Assembly: GCF_030915465.1 (NCBI RefSeq)
Contig: NZ_CP133267.1
Coordinates: 930,001 to 994,000, forward strand
Origin: Neobacillus sp. PS3-34
GTDB taxonomy: Bacteria > Bacillota > Bacilli > Bacillales > Cytobacillaceae
Length of the DNA: 64,000 bases
Direction of reading: 5' to 3'
Position 1 is the first letter of the stretch; each line of letters begins with the position of its first letter. Both the position numbers and the translations under genes were made by a program. The notes beneath the pieces are model-generated. The model saw only the letters and a list, made by a program, of their open reading frames with translations, was not told where the DNA came from and did no database searches. Below, in pieces: positions 8,864 through 19,070 of this stretch.

Positions 8864-10001
8864 TTAGCGTCTGCGGTTGCGATTGCGCAGGAATGTAGGA
8901 ATATCTAGAGCATCTTCCTGGGAAACAGATGTATTTCTCACTGGTTCCTGCTGGACTTCTTCCCTTTTTGGCTGCTCTCTTTTGACTGTTCCAATATTAG
9001 GCTTAGCCTGTCCAAACGCTGGTCGCGTCATCTTAGGCTGAGAGGATTCTTCATTAAAGCCAGTCGCAATTACTGTAACAATGATCTCATCTTTAAGAGT
9101 TTCATTAATTACAGATCCAAATATCATGTTTACTTCTTGGTCAGATGCAGAAGCAACAATATCTGCAGCTTCCTGAACTTCATACAGGCTCAAATTTGCA
9201 CCGCCTGTAATATTCATTAACACACCCTGAGCTCCGTCAATGGATGTTTCCAGTAATGGAGAGCTGATAGCTTTTTTAGCAGCTTCTGCCGCGCGATTTT
9301 CACCTGCCGCAACCCCGATTCCCATAAGAGCAGAACCTTTGTTGGACATGATTGTTTTTACATCGGCAAAATCAAGGTTAATCAAGCCTGGTACAGCGAT
9401 TAAGTCTGAGATACCCTGGACACCCTGGCGAAGTACATTATCCGCTTCGCGGAATGCTTCAAGCATCGGAGTGCTTTTATCAACGATTTCAAGTAGTCGG
9501 TCATTCGGGATAACAATTAAAGTATCCACAGCTTCTTTCATGGAAGCGATACCTCCAGAAGCCTGGTTTGAACGTTTTTTCCCTTCGAAGGTAAACGGCC
9601 ATTGTTACCACACCTACAGTTAATGCCCCAAGTTCTCTTGCAATTTGGGCAATAACAGGAGCTGCACCCGTTCCTGTACCACCGCCCATTCCGGCAGTTA
9701 CGAACACCATATCCGCACCGCGAAGTGCCTCTTCAACCTGTTCACGGCTTTCTTCTGCAGCCTTTTTACCCACTTCCGGATTTGCACCGGCACCAAGACC
9801 GCGGGTAAGCTTTGCCCCAATTTGCATTTTAACCTCTGCTTTTGACAGGTTTAATGCTTGAGCGTCTGTATTTACGGCGATAAATTCCACACCCTGAACG
9901 CCATGCTCAATCATCCGGTTAACTGCATTGTTTCCTCCGCCGCCTACACCGATGACTTTTATCGTAGCTAGTTGGTCTAAATTAGTATCAAACTCTAACA
10001 T
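8864..10001 (-). CDS. ftsZ: Cell division GTPase FtsZ (reading frame interrupted)
   Basis: FtsZ polymerizes with GTP into the cytokinetic Z ring. The N-terminal part has the nucleotide-binding [13 protein letters not shown] segment (about 18-30) and the tubulin signature GGGTGTG at residues 106-112. The C-terminal part has the [15 protein letters not shown] region and ends with the conserved partner-binding tail [13 protein letters not shown]. The two parts are in different frames. At ACAATGGCCG (GGCC at 9597-9600), removing one base restores [20 protein letters not shown] and a 378-aa protein. Division in most bacteria needs FtsZ, so a true loss is implausible. It lies 42 bases after ftsA. 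Confidence 0.95.
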
Positions 10002-10043
10002 GAAAAATCCTCCTAATTCGTCGAGATTCCTTTATCGCCCAGT

Positions 10044-11327
10044 CTACTCAAAAAAGTATCCAAGAAATTTTTTTACTCTTGATGAAACTTTTTCTTCCGG
10101 CTGCTTTTCTTGCTTTGGTTTAGGCTGCTGCTGTTTTGGAATTCGCTTTTCCTTCGGTTCGGAAACTGGAGATGGCACGCTTGCCAATCCGCCTCTTAAC
10201 TTCGCGTTTTTATAAGCAAACTTTATTAATCCTACCGCTGTAGTATATTGGGGTTCTCTGACACCAATATAATCAGGGACAGCCATTCTTACCCGGTTCT
10301 GGAAAATAACCTGACCAAGCTCCAATATACCCTGTAAATTGGATACTCCGCCAGTTAATACATATCCCCCAGGCAAATCTCGGACGCCCATTCTTTTCAT
10401 TTCATTTGAAACCAACTCGAAGATTTCTTCCATCCTTGCTTCTATAATATCAGAAATTTCAAGCTGGTTAAATTGTTGATGCTGATCGCTTCCAATGATC
10501 GGCACACTGAAAACTTCTTCTTCAGAGGCATCATCATAAAAAGCATGTCCATATTTGACCTTAATTTTTTCTGCATCTTCCGTGGAAGTCCGCAGGCCGA
10601 TGGACAAGTCTTTAGTGATATGGTCTCCGCCAATCGGAATAACGCTGGTTGCCTTTAAATGCCCCTGGTCAAATACTGCGATGGTAGTAGAACCTCCACC
10701 GATGTCAACAAGAGCAACACCAAGATTTTTTTCATCTTTCGATAAGGCAAAGGAAGCTGCGGCCAGTGGCTGCAAAGTTATGTCTAATACATCTAGACCA
10801 GCACGCTCTACACAGCGCAGTGTATTATGTAAAATGGTTTTTGATCCAGTAATTATGGTACCTTCCATTTCAAGCCTAACACCTATCATGCCGCGCGGGT
10901 CATTGATTTCATCCAAACCGTCAACAATAAATTGCCTTGGAATGACGTCGATGATTTCTCTCTCTGGAGGAATCGATACAACCTGGGCTGCATCAATGAC
11001 ACGGGATACATCTTCGTTCGATATTTCGCGGTTATCACTCGAAACCGCCACAACGCCATGGCATTGCTGAAGCATGACATGATTGCCGGAAATTCCGACA
11101 ATTACCTGTCTAATCTCCATACCTATCATTCTCTCAGCCTGCTCAATTGCCCTTTTAATAGAATGAACGGTTTCATCTATATCAACAATGGATCCCTTCC
11201 GCAAACCTTCGGAATGAACATTGCCAACACCAATAATATTTAATGAGTCGTTGACCATTTCACCAATGATTACTTTTACACTGGATGTACCGATGTCAAG
11301 ACTTACATATATCTCATTGCTGTTCAT
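10044..11327 (-). CDS. ftsA: Cell division actin-like protein FtsA
   Basis: FtsA is an actin-fold ATPase that tethers FtsZ to the membrane. The 427-aa frame is intact. The first phosphate loop is SLDIGTSSVKVIIGE (about residues 9-23), the second is ALVDIGGGSTTIAVF (about 205), and the adenosine motif is GYVLTGGVSNLQG (about 325-340). The C terminus VSSRVKKFLGYFFE is the amphipathic membrane-targeting helix, preceded by a Gln/Lys/Pro-rich linker. The start codon follows AAGGAGGTGCC. It forms a unit with ftsZ. Confidence 0.98.
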   Translation of the reverse strand: MNSNEIYVSLDIGTSSVKVIIGEMVNDSLNIIGVGNVHSEGLRKGSIVDIDETVHSIKRAIEQAERMIGMEIRQVIVGISGNHVMLQQCHGVVAVSSDNREISNEDVSRVIDAAQVVSIPPEREIIDVIPRQFIVDGLDEINDPRGMIGVRLEMEGTIITGSKTILHNTLRCVERAGLDVLDITLQPLAAASFALSKDEKNLGVALVDIGGGSTTIAVFDQGHLKATSVIPIGGDHITKDLSIGLRTSTEDAEKIKVKYGHAFYDDASEEEVFSVPIIGSDQHQQFNQLEISDIIEARMEEIFELVSNEMKRMGVRDLPGGYVLTGGVSNLQGILELGQVIFQNRVRMAVPDYIGVREPQYTTAVGLIKFAYKNAKLRGGLASVPSPVSEPKEKRIPKQQQPKPKQEKQPEEKVSSRVKKFLGYFFE

Positions 11328-11396
11328 TCACTGGCACCTCCTTTAACATCCTAAAAATTGAACAACAATACTTTTTGTCCATTTATTTGCTATTTC

Positions 11397-11424
11397 TTTA
11401 TATCTTATAAATTATTCGTCACAA
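11397..11424 (-). promoter_or_regulatory. Candidate vegetative promoter of ftsA-ftsZ
   Basis: A TTGTGA -35-like element (11419-11424) and a TATAAA -10-like element (11397-11402) are separated by 16 bases in the 120-base gap between sbp and ftsA. B. subtilis ftsA also has promoters here, including a sigma-H one, which I could not identify by eye. Confidence 0.35.
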
Positions 11425-11448
11425 CTACATGATTCCCTTTAAAAAAAA

Positions 11449-11811
11449 TCAATTTTTTTCTATTTTTTGCTTGTTGGTTGACCATTTTGACAATATTATT
11501 CTGCGGATGACCGCGATATTCTGGAATAATCGCACTCCAAACGCAAATACTGCTGCTAAATACAAGTCTACACCAAGATGGACACCTAGAAAAGCCAAAC
11601 TTGCAGCAAGGATAATATTAAAGAAAAATCCTGAAACAAAAACCTTTTCATCATAAATATTTTGCAAATGGGCCCTTATGCCTCCAAACAATGTATCGAA
11701 GGCTGCCAGGACGGCAATCGATAAATAGTTAGAGTACTCCTCAGGGATGCGGATATCTGTAAGCAAGCCCAGAAAAACGCCTACAATCAATCCCATTAAT
11801 GGAAGCCACAT
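11449..11811 (-). CDS. sbp: Small basic membrane protein Sbp (DUF1290)
   Basis: This 120-aa membrane protein has three to four hydrophobic segments: about 1-18 (MWLPLMGLIVGVFLGLL), 28-46, 58-76 and 80-98. It ends in a basic tail RRIILSKWSTNKQKIEKN. It matches Sbp of the B. subtilis division cluster by sequence (DTLFGGIRAHLQNIYDEKVF) and position between ylxX and ftsA. Its ATG overlaps the ylxX stop (TAATG) and is preceded by AAAGGAGG. Function is unknown. Confidence 0.9.
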   Translation of the reverse strand: MWLPLMGLIVGVFLGLLTDIRIPEEYSNYLSIAVLAAFDTLFGGIRAHLQNIYDEKVFVSGFFFNIILAASLAFLGVHLGVDLYLAAVFAFGVRLFQNIAVIRRIILSKWSTNKQKIEKN

Positions 11812-12548
11812 TACGATTTGCCTCCTTTTTCAACAGGTTCCATATTTCGAATGCGAATAGGGTTTCCATAAGAAGGAACTGTTATGTCCGGCTTCGGTTC
11901 TGAAACCTTCAGCCTTAAATTATCTATAAAAAACTCTTCTGCAGACTTTGAAACCTGCATTCTATTGTATAGCTTTTCTGCGGTACTCATATTGTCAGTG
12001 ACCACTTTTACTTCTATCGGGAGGTCCCTGATCGTATAGCCGTCAATTTTTGTTTCTTTGTTGATATCACGTATAACGGTAGTATTTATAACGCGCTGTC
12101 CATCAATCGAAATTTGTTTTGCTTCATACATATTCAATTCATTTAATAGCCTTTTAAGAAGATCAGGAGATACTGACGAAGTTACAGGTTCACCCAATTT
12201 TATCTCTTCATAAACAGGTTCAATTGTCAGGATAATGCCCGGACCCTTAATTTCGGTCAGGCCCGCTTCAGTTTTTAACTCATCAAGTGTTTCCCTTAGA
12301 ACCTGTTCCTTGCTTTGTTTGCGTTTAGAGTCGTAAGCGGAAAGCTTGTCTTCATTGGAACGTATTTCCTTAAGGAGATTGGATTGAAGCTCTTTTTCCT
12401 TAAGAAGGTCTTCCCGAAGCTGCCAAATATCCCTCGTATCTCTTTCTACAGGCTTCTTTACTGTTTGAAACTGAATGGCAATCATAAAACCTACAATTGC
12501 GGCCACCAGCGTAAAGCTTCCTATTTTATTCTTGCCCACCTCTTTCAC
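11811..12548 (-). CDS. ylxX: DUF881 family protein YlxX
   Basis: This 245-aa DUF881 protein has one N-terminal membrane segment (about residues 10-27, SFTLVAAIVGFMIAIQF), a coiled-coil stretch (about 40-90, with many Glu/Lys/Leu) and the DUF881 core with GPGIILTIEP, INGQRV-like ISIDGQRVINTT and DLPIEVKVV. It is paralogous to ylxW directly upstream. The start is read as GTG at 12546-12548. The role is unknown; membership of the division cluster suggests an envelope function. Confidence 0.85.
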   Translation of the reverse strand: MKEVGKNKIGSFTLVAAIVGFMIAIQFQTVKKPVERDTRDIWQLREDLLKEKELQSNLLKEIRSNEDKLSAYDSKRKQSKEQVLRETLDELKTEAGLTEIKGPGIILTIEPVYEEIKLGEPVTSSVSPDLLKRLLNELNMYEAKQISIDGQRVINTTVIRDINKETKIDGYTIRDLPIEVKVVTDNMSTAEKLYNRMQVSKSAEEFFIDNLRLKVSEPKPDITVPSYGNPIRIRNMEPVEKGGKS

Positions 12549-12598
12549 CTAACCTTCTAACCTTTTTCTTTGGTGGACAAAATGCACCATCAAAATTT

Positions 12599-13309
12599 CT
12601 AGCTTCCTAAAATAGGATCAAGCACGATATTATCCTCTTCTTCCAGTGAAAAAACAATATTGTCATTGACGAGCTGATCCTTTACGCCCCCGGTCAGGTT
12701 AAGTGCAGATGATAAAACATCCGGATCTCCTATAGCAGTGATGACGAAGGGGGCAGGATGCTCTACACCATCGACTGTAATGACTGGCCCATTGCAATTA
12801 ATATAGGAATGGCTTGAGAGTCTCTGGCCATTAATTGCGACAGCTGATGCACCGGAAATATAAAGCTCATTAATCACCTTGAAAACATGAAATTCATGGA
12901 CGAGGTAATTATTAATGTTTTTTTCATCCGGGTTGTAGTCACCATCGTCCAGGGTAACCTTCACGCCTTTTCCCTTTACCTTTACCTTACCAAGAAACAT
13001 ACGATATTTTTCAGCGTCCTCTGCAAGGTTAAAATAGATGTTCGCTTCTTTGGAGAGTTCCTTTTCATTTTTAAGAACCTTCCCCTGCTTATTCCTCAGC
13101 TCTTTTTGGAGGCTTCTGTTAGCTTCCTCCTGTGCAATTAACTGATTTCTTAAATCGATCGTTTTATCCCATTGTTTACTTGTAATTTTATTATGATGGC
13201 TTTCATTTTCTCTTTGGGTAAGATGATAGGAAAAGGCAATCATATATCCCAAGACAAGGCACACAAGAGATAGTACAACATGATTACCTTTTACCTTTAG
13301 TTTTTTCAT
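12599..13309 (-). CDS. ylxW: DUF881 family protein YlxW
   Basis: This 236-aa protein has the same architecture as YlxX: a short basic N terminus, a membrane segment at about residues 9-28 (HVVLSLVCLVLGYMIAFSY), a coiled coil at about 45-90, and the DUF881 domain (VKVTLDDGDYN, AVAINGQRLSSHSYINCNGP, PFVITAIGDP). Its start lies inside the end of divIB (26-base overlap) and is preceded by GGGGAGG. No catalytic residues are evident. Confidence 0.87.
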   Translation of the reverse strand: MKKLKVKGNHVVLSLVCLVLGYMIAFSYHLTQRENESHHNKITSKQWDKTIDLRNQLIAQEEANRSLQKELRNKQGKVLKNEKELSKEANIYFNLAEDAEKYRMFLGKVKVKGKGVKVTLDDGDYNPDEKNINNYLVHEFHVFKVINELYISGASAVAINGQRLSSHSYINCNGPVITVDGVEHPAPFVITAIGDPDVLSSALNLTGGVKDQLVNDNIVFSLEEEDNIVLDPILGS

Positions 13310-14072
13310 CTTTTACCTCCCCTTCCGTTTCATAAGCTCTGAAAAATGACCCCACTTCTAAATCAATTACACCTTTTTTATTGGGATCCAGTTGGCTTAT
13401 GATTGAAGGATAATGCGCCATCTTTTCTGAAAATGTCCTTAAAGTAGCACTAACTTCAAACCCATCATTCATAAATAACGAAATATGATACTTGTCCGTT
13501 TTTTGCGGAGTATAATGAATCTCTGAAATGGAATTAAGGACTTCATTAGGCAGCTCTTTAAGCGCTTTTACCATTTCCTTCATGGCGAAGCCCTCTTCAA
13601 AATCAACTAACACTGGTGCATTTACTGGAATTTCCGACGATTTTTCATCCAACAGGATTTTTCCGTTATCAAGCACAGGATAATAAGCGGATTCTTTAGC
13701 AAGGAATGCCATTCTCTGATGTTCCTTTACTTCAATTAAAATTGAATTTGGCCATTCTATCGATACCTTTGCATCTTTAATTTCAGGCTGGCTTTCCAGT
13801 TTAGAGGCAATTTCATTCTTTTTGATTTTCCAAATATTTGTTTTCTGTGTCAAGCCTGTCTGCATAATAAGGTCTTTTGAGGAATATAATTCATTACCTT
13901 TAACCGTTATATATTTCACATGGCTTAAAGGTGATTGCACATAGATTACACAGGCAATAAGCATGAAAAATAGAAGCAATAGCATGATAAGCCTTCTATT
14001 AGCTTTTCTGCGCCTTTGTTGTTTTAGTTTTGGTATCCTATCCTCAAGGGGAACAATTTTCCCTTTTTCCAA
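13284..14072 (-). CDS. divIB: Cell division protein DivIB (FtsQ)
   Basis: DivIB/FtsQ is a bitopic divisome protein acting with FtsL and DivIC to regulate septal peptidoglycan synthesis. The 262-aa product has a basic cytoplasmic N terminus, one membrane helix (about 28-47, LIMLLLLFFMLIACVIYV), an extracytoplasmic POTRA domain beginning SHVKYITVKGNELYS, and the beta domain containing VSIEWPNSILIEVKEHQR. The C terminus is charged. The frame is intact. It overlaps ylxW at its 3' end. Confidence 0.95.
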   Translation of the reverse strand: MEKGKIVPLEDRIPKLKQQRRRKANRRLIMLLLLFFMLIACVIYVQSPLSHVKYITVKGNELYSSKDLIMQTGLTQKTNIWKIKKNEIASKLESQPEIKDAKVSIEWPNSILIEVKEHQRMAFLAKESAYYPVLDNGKILLDEKSSEIPVNAPVLVDFEEGFAMKEMVKALKELPNEVLNSISEIHYTPQKTDKYHISLFMNDGFEVSATLRTFSEKMAHYPSIISQLDPNKKGVIDLEVGSFFRAYETEGEVKDEKTKGKR

Positions 14073-14204
14073 TCCCTCTCACCTCACCAGAACAGCGGAA
14101 GCCGACTGAATTTTTAATCGGCAGCAGATAAAAGTGAAACAACGGCACGAAAAAATCATGCCGTCATCCAGTTCCACAGCTTTTTTCCCTATATCTAATG
14201 AATT

Positions 14205-14213
14205 ATTATATCA
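14205..14213 (-). promoter_or_regulatory. Extended -10 promoter upstream of divIB
   Basis: The minus strand carries TGATATAAT (extended TGN plus perfect TATAAT at 14205-14210), about 135 bases upstream of divIB in the gap after murB. No convincing -35 is seen, consistent with an extended -10 promoter. The leader between it and divIB contains two hairpin-forming stretches (around 14110-14135 and 14140-14165). Confidence 0.5.
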
Positions 14214-14245
14214 CAATCTGCGTATGCGAAAAGCACTATTTACTA

Positions 14246-15154
14246 TTACTTTCGCCCGATTATTTCTACTTCCGTTTCCATTTTGATTTCGTATAAATCG
14301 TAAATAGTATCCTTTACATGCTGGATGAGCGCCAGCACATCTTCAGCGGTCGCGGCTCCCGCGTTTACAATAAAATTCCCATGCATTTCCGAAATTTTCG
14401 CTCCGCCTATACTATGGCCCTTCAAGCCTGCAGCTTCAATTAATTTCCCTGCATAGTTAGGAAGAGGGTTGCGGAAGATACTGCCTGCACATGGAAAATT
14501 CCATGGCTGCGTTTCTTTTCGATAGTCTTTATTTTTCTTTATTTCTGCCGTGATTGCTTCTTTGTCTCCTTTTCGGAGCTGAAAGACTGCTTCCACTACC
14601 ACACCCGGCATTTTCTTTTGGAGAACAGACGATCTGTAGGAAAACTCCATTTCCGCATTTGAAAGCCATTCCATCGTCCCATCCTCAAATAGTATTAAGG
14701 CTTTCGTTAAAATTTTTGAAATGTCCGAGCCGTGAGCTCCGGCATTCATATAAACTGCTCCGCCGACAGAACCAGGGATTCCCCCTGCAAATTCAAGCGC
14801 CTGATAATCCCTGTTTACTAATCATTGTTGCAAAGCTTACGAGCGAATGCCCGCCTCCAACCTTCACTTCTGAATCATGTACTTCAAGCTGATCAATGCC
14901 TGAACCAAGCTTAATCACGGCTCCTTCGATCCCTTTATCGGATACAAGAAGATTTGACCCTCTTCCAATTGCACGCCATTTAAGGTTTTTCGTTTTGATA
15001 AAATCCATTGCCTTCCTTAAATTATCAGTTGATGAAGGCTCAATAAAAATATCTGCCGGCCGCCAATTTTTATGGTAGTGTGATTGGAAAGCGGTTCGTA
15101 CTCTTTCACTTTTCCTATTTGCAAGCTTTTTAATTCGTTAACTAATCCGTCCAT
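14246..15154 (-). CDS. murB: UDP-N-acetylenolpyruvoylglucosamine reductase MurB (two frame breaks)
   Basis: MurB reduces UDP-GlcNAc-enolpyruvate to UDP-MurNAc with NADPH and FAD. FAD-binding sequences are visible: [14 protein letters not shown] (about 60-75) and, after the second break, [18 protein letters not shown]; the catalytic region [18 protein letters not shown] and GNFIVN follow. Breaks lie at GGCGGCCGG (GGCC at 15058-15061, one base missing) and at AGGCGCTTGAA (14797-14802, one base extra relative to AGGCCTTGAA). Correcting both gives 302 aa beginning [14 protein letters not shown]. The start at 15152-15154 follows GGGAGG. It lies after murG, as in B. subtilis. Confidence 0.92.
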
Positions 15155-15216
15155 ATTTACCTCCCTATCTTACTTAAAACGGGGTTAATGTAGTCTATGC
15201 TGATCTCTTTTTTAGG

Positions 15217-16319
15217 CTACTTCTGTTTTGTATTTGTAATTTGCTTCATTACCTTATAGAGCCTTCCCGCGGAATCCGGTACTCCCATTTTTGTCGCCTT
15301 TATCTTCATATCCTTTTGTTTCTCTTTATTAAGCATCACACTATCAATTTTTTGCAGGAGAGCCTTCGAGTTCAAATCTTTTTCAAGAAGAAGCTCAGCG
15401 GCCCCACCATCACTGAGTGACCTTGCGTTCTTCTCCTGATGATTATTTGTTACATATGGGCTCGGTATTAAGATACTCGGGATACCCAAAGAGGTTAACT
15501 CAGCAAGTGTGGTCGCACCTGCTCTCGATACAACAAGATCAACACCAGCGAGAACTTCAGGCATATTATGGATGAATGGCTTAATGACCACATTCTGAGG
15601 ATTGCCGACAAGGTCGACTTCTTTTTTTACATCCTCGAAATGAGCATCACCCGTTACATACAATATTTGATACGGTTTATCAGCAAACTCTGCCAAAGAC
15701 CTCACAACCGATTCATTAATCGGCCTCGCTCCCCTGCTCCCTCCAAATATAAGGACAGCAGGCAGATTTGTTTTTAATCCTGTAGAAAGCCTTCCACGTA
15801 TCCCGTCCTGGCCGCGCACCTCTGATGCACGGGGATTCCCGGTAAAAACTACCTTTTCTTTTGGGAAATATTCTTCTGCTTCCTTAAAGCAAACAGCGAT
15901 TTTGTTAACATACCTGCTTAAAAATTTATTGGTCAATCCCGGCACGCTGTTTTGTTCATGAATGATTGTTGGGACACGTAACTTAGCTGCCGCATAAACA
16001 ACAGGCCGCAAACATACCCTCCTGTCCCAATTACTACATCTGGCTTAAATTCTTTAAGCATTTTCTTGCTGTCCCTGACGCCCTTAAGAAATCTCAGAAC
16101 CGTTTTTATGTTATCAAATGAAAGCTTCCTTTTAAATCCTGTTATATGTATTGATTTGAATGGAATATTCTCTCTTGGGACAATTTTGCTTTCCAGCCCA
16201 TTTTCTGTTCCGATATATAAAAATTCATCATCTTCACTTTCTTTTTGAATCTCCCTTATAAGGGCCAGCGCCGGATATATATGTCCGCCGGTTCCCCCTC
16301 CGCTAACAGCGATTTTCAT
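15217..16319 (-). CDS. murG: UDP-GlcNAc:lipid I N-acetylglucosaminyltransferase MurG (reading frame interrupted)
   Basis: MurG makes lipid II from lipid I at the inner membrane face (GT28 family). The N terminus [20 protein letters not shown] carries the first glycine loop, and the C-terminal half carries [14 protein letters not shown], the donor-binding part [20 protein letters not shown] and [13 protein letters not shown] frame break lies at TGCGGCCTGTT (GGCC at 16004-16007); one added base restores [17 protein letters not shown] and a 367-aa protein. It is the gene after spoVE; a TATACT box at 16393-16398 on the minus strand is a possible -10 element for it. Confidence 0.94.
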
Positions 16320-16522
16320 AACTACACCTCATTTTAAAAATAATCCAAACCTCAAGCCAGCAAATACAGAGATGGAGTGAAAACCACCCAGTGAGTATAC
16401 CCCATTTTACTATAAACAAAACTTTTCTGAAGGCCGTGAAAAAAGATTGTTAAAGAACTGTAATAAAATCAAACAAGGATTGGAAACAATTGTTTAATTT
16501 TGGATGTTTATAAACAAAAAGA

Positions 16523-16540
16523 GCCCTGTGTTTACAGGGC
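16523..16540 (-). terminator. Intrinsic terminator after spoVE
   Basis: The minus strand forms GCCCTGT - AAAC - ACAGGGC followed by TCTTTTTG, five bases after the spoVE stop codon. It separates spoVE from murG, so murG probably depends partly on its own promoter in the following 200 bases. Confidence 0.8.
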
Positions 16541-16545
16541 AAGCC

Positions 16546-17645
16546 TCAATATCTTGCATATCGGCTTATATTCAGCAGAACGCCAATTGCCATCAGCATA
16601 AGCGTTAAGGAAGAGCCTCCGTAACTTAGAAAAGGCAAGGTAATTCCTGTTACCGGCATTAATCCCGTGACAACTCCGATATTAATCATTACCTGAATGG
16701 CAACCATGGCAATGATTCCGACCGCCAGAAAGCTTCCATACAAATCCGGGGCTCCAAGTGCAATCCGAATCCCTCTCCATAGCAAAAGAGAAAACAGCAG
16801 TAAAATCAGGGATCCGCCTATAAATCCAAGTTCCTCTGCCAGTATCGCGAAAATAAAATCAGTCTGTGGTTCTGGCAGATAGAAAAACTTCTGGCGGCTT
16901 TCCCCCAATCCGAGCCCAAATAATCCACCTGGACCGATTGCGTAAAGTGACTGGATAATTTGGAATCCGCTTCCCAATGCATCGGACCATGGGTCCAAAA
17001 AAGAAGTTATCCTTTTAATTCGATAGGGAGCAGAAATAATTAATCCTATAAAACCAGCCACCCCTAGCAGCGCAAGCCTGCAAAATGGCTGATTCTTGCA
17101 CCAGCTACGAATATCATAACTACACAGGTCCCCATCATTACTGTTCCAGTTCCGAGATCTGGCTGCAGCATTATCATCGCAAAGGCAATAAAAGCGAGTC
17201 CTAGTGAAGGGACCAGACCCTTCTTAAATGAGGTAATCAGCTTTTGACGTTCGGATAAATATTTTGCCAGAAACGCAATCATCGCCAGCTTCATAAACTC
17301 TGAAGGCTGTATTGAAAAGGCTCCTACACCAATCCAGCTTCTTGAACCGTTACGTACATTGCCGACACCTGGTATGAGTACAAGTACAAGTAAAACAAAG
17401 CAGACAATTAAGATAACCTTTGACCATGTCCGCCAGGTCCAATAATTAATATTCATAATAAAAAACATGGCGGCAATTCCTACTCCTGCAAAAAGCATCT
17501 GCCTTTTAGCAAAGAAGAAAGAATCATGAAATTTATAATCTGCCCAGACTGCACTCGCACTGTATACCATAATTAGTCCTATTGCCAGCAGTGTAAAAGT
17601 TACAATTAATAAAATGAAATCAGGAGTCGTTTTCTTTGTCGGCAC
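16546..17645 (-). CDS. spoVE: Stage V sporulation protein E, SEDS glycosyltransferase (reading frame interrupted)
   Basis: SpoVE is the SEDS-family peptidoglycan polymerase for spore cortex and works with the class B PBP SpoVD. The protein has about ten membrane segments. Signature sequences are MVYSASAVWA, GVGAFSIQPSEFMKLAMI, MLQPDLGTGTVM and PVTGITLPFLSYGGSS. The break is at GCAGGCTTGCG (17074-17079): reading GCAGGCCTTGCG restores HFAGLALLGVAGFIG and exactly 366 aa, the B. subtilis SpoVE length. The start is GTG at 17643-17645, (M)PTKKTTPDF. The position between murD and murG supports SpoVE over FtsW. Confidence 0.93.
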
Positions 17646-17717
17646 CGCTACACACCTCAACCGATAGGATTGGAGCCTGAAAGTTATGCCTGGAACATTT
17701 CCCGCATAGACAAGCCC

Positions 17718-19070
17718 TTACTTAAGCTTATGCACCGCGTTGATAAAAATGTCTCCCCTGACCTCAAAAGTTTTGTATTGATCCCAGCTCGCACATGCAG
17801 GAGATAACAAAATCACGTCGCCTGGTTCAGATAAACTAAATGCTACAGGCACGGCTTTCTCAACATTATCGACATGCGAAATCGTTTTTATTCCAGCCTG
17901 TCGACCCACACGCTCGATTTTCGCTGCAGTCTGGCCGAAGGTAATCATTGCTTTTACATTTTTTAAAAATGGAATCAGCTCATCGAACTCATTTCCCCTG
18001 TCAAGGCCGCCAGCCAACAGGACTACAGGCTGCTGAAATGCTGCAAGAGCGTTTACGGTTGCAAGGATATTTGTTGCCTTTGAGTCATTATAAAATTTTC
18101 TGTTGTTTACTTCGCCAATGTACTGGAGGCGGTGTTTAACACCTGTAAATGTTGTTAATACCTCTTTGATCGCTTCATTGCTTACTTCAGAGAGTTTAGC
18201 CGCTGCCATAGAAGACAATATATTTTCAAGATTATGTGTTCCCGGCAGGACGACATCCTTTATTTCTATTACCTGCTCTCCATTGAAGCATAGCCATCCA
18301 TTATCAACATAAGCACCATGCTCCAGCTTGTTTTTTGCAGAAAAAGGGATAATAGCCGCATTTGAGTGCTTGGCAATTTCCATTACTTCATCCTGTTCCG
18401 CATTTACAATCAGGTATTCAGAGCCGGTCTGATTTTTAGTGATATTCGCTTTTGCATTAAAATATTCGCTTCTCGTACCGTGATAGTCCAAATGAGCATC
18501 ATATAAATTTGTGATAATGGCGATTTTCGGATTAAAAGTTTCAATCCCCATAAGCTGGAATGAGGAAAGTTCAATGACAATTGTATTATCCGGCTTCGCC
18601 TCTTCGGCAACCCCTGATGCCACTGTCCCTATGTTTCCAGCAATTAAAGGGTTTTTACGCCCTGCTTCCAGCATTTCATGGACGAGGGTAGTCGTCGTCG
18701 TTTTTCCGTTTGTACCTGTGATCGCAATAAATGGTGCTTCCGATATTTGATATGCAAGCTCTACCTCGGTGATGACTGGAATTCCTCTATTTAACGCCCC
18801 TTCTATCATCGGATTATTATAAGGAATTCCGGGATTTTTAACGATTAATTCAAAGCCTTCTTCAAGCAATTCAATCGGATGCTCCCCGCAAATCACTTTT
18901 ATGCCTTGCTCCAGCAATCCCTGTGCTTCAGGATTTTCTGACAGTGGCTTCATATCATTAACGGTGACAAATGCACCCAGCTTATGTAGTAGAGAGGCCG
19001 CTGTAACGCCGCTCTTTGCCAGTCCAAGGACCAGAATTTTTTTATGACAGTAAGTATTGATCTTTTTCAA
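17718..19070 (-). CDS. murD: UDP-N-acetylmuramoylalanine-D-glutamate ligase MurD
   Basis: MurD adds D-Glu to UDP-MurNAc-L-Ala using ATP. The 450-aa frame is intact. An N-terminal Rossmann-like segment [15 protein letters not shown] precedes the ATP-binding loop GTNGKTTTT at residues 119-127. The central domain has ELSSFQL and [13 protein letters not shown], and the C-terminal domain has [20 protein letters not shown] and [20 protein letters not shown]. The stop is adjacent to the next start (mraY ends at 19071, upstream), giving tight packing in the mur operon. Confidence 0.97.
   Translation of the reverse strand: MKKINTYCHKKILVLGLAKSGVTAASLLHKLGAFVTVNDMKPLSENPEAQGLLEQGIKVICGEHPIELLEEGFELIVKNPGIPYNNPMIEGALNRGIPVITEVELAYQISEAPFIAITGTNGKTTTTTLVHEMLEAGRKNPLIAGNIGTVASGVAEEAKPDNTIVIELSSFQLMGIETFNPKIAIITNLYDAHLDYHGTRSEYFNAKANITKNQTGSEYLIVNAEQDEVMEIAKHSNAAIIPFSAKNKLEHGAYVDNGWLCFNGEQVIEIKDVVLPGTHNLENILSSMAAAKLSEVSNEAIKEVLTTFTGVKHRLQYIGEVNNRKFYNDSKATNILATVNALAAFQQPVVLLAGGLDRGNEFDELIPFLKNVKAMITFGQTAAKIERVGRQAGIKTISHVDNVEKAVPVAFSLSEPGDVILLSPACASWDQYKTFEVRGDIFINAVHKLK

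Noticed and set aside
9541..9603. Programmed frameshifting in ftsZ and other genes
   Set aside because: No slippery heptamer with a downstream structure is present, the shifts go in both directions, and they correlate with GGCC rather than slippery sites.
10555..11070. Long plus-strand open frame opposite ftsA
   Set aside because: It is an antisense shadow of an intact ftsA gene with no ribosome binding site or family.
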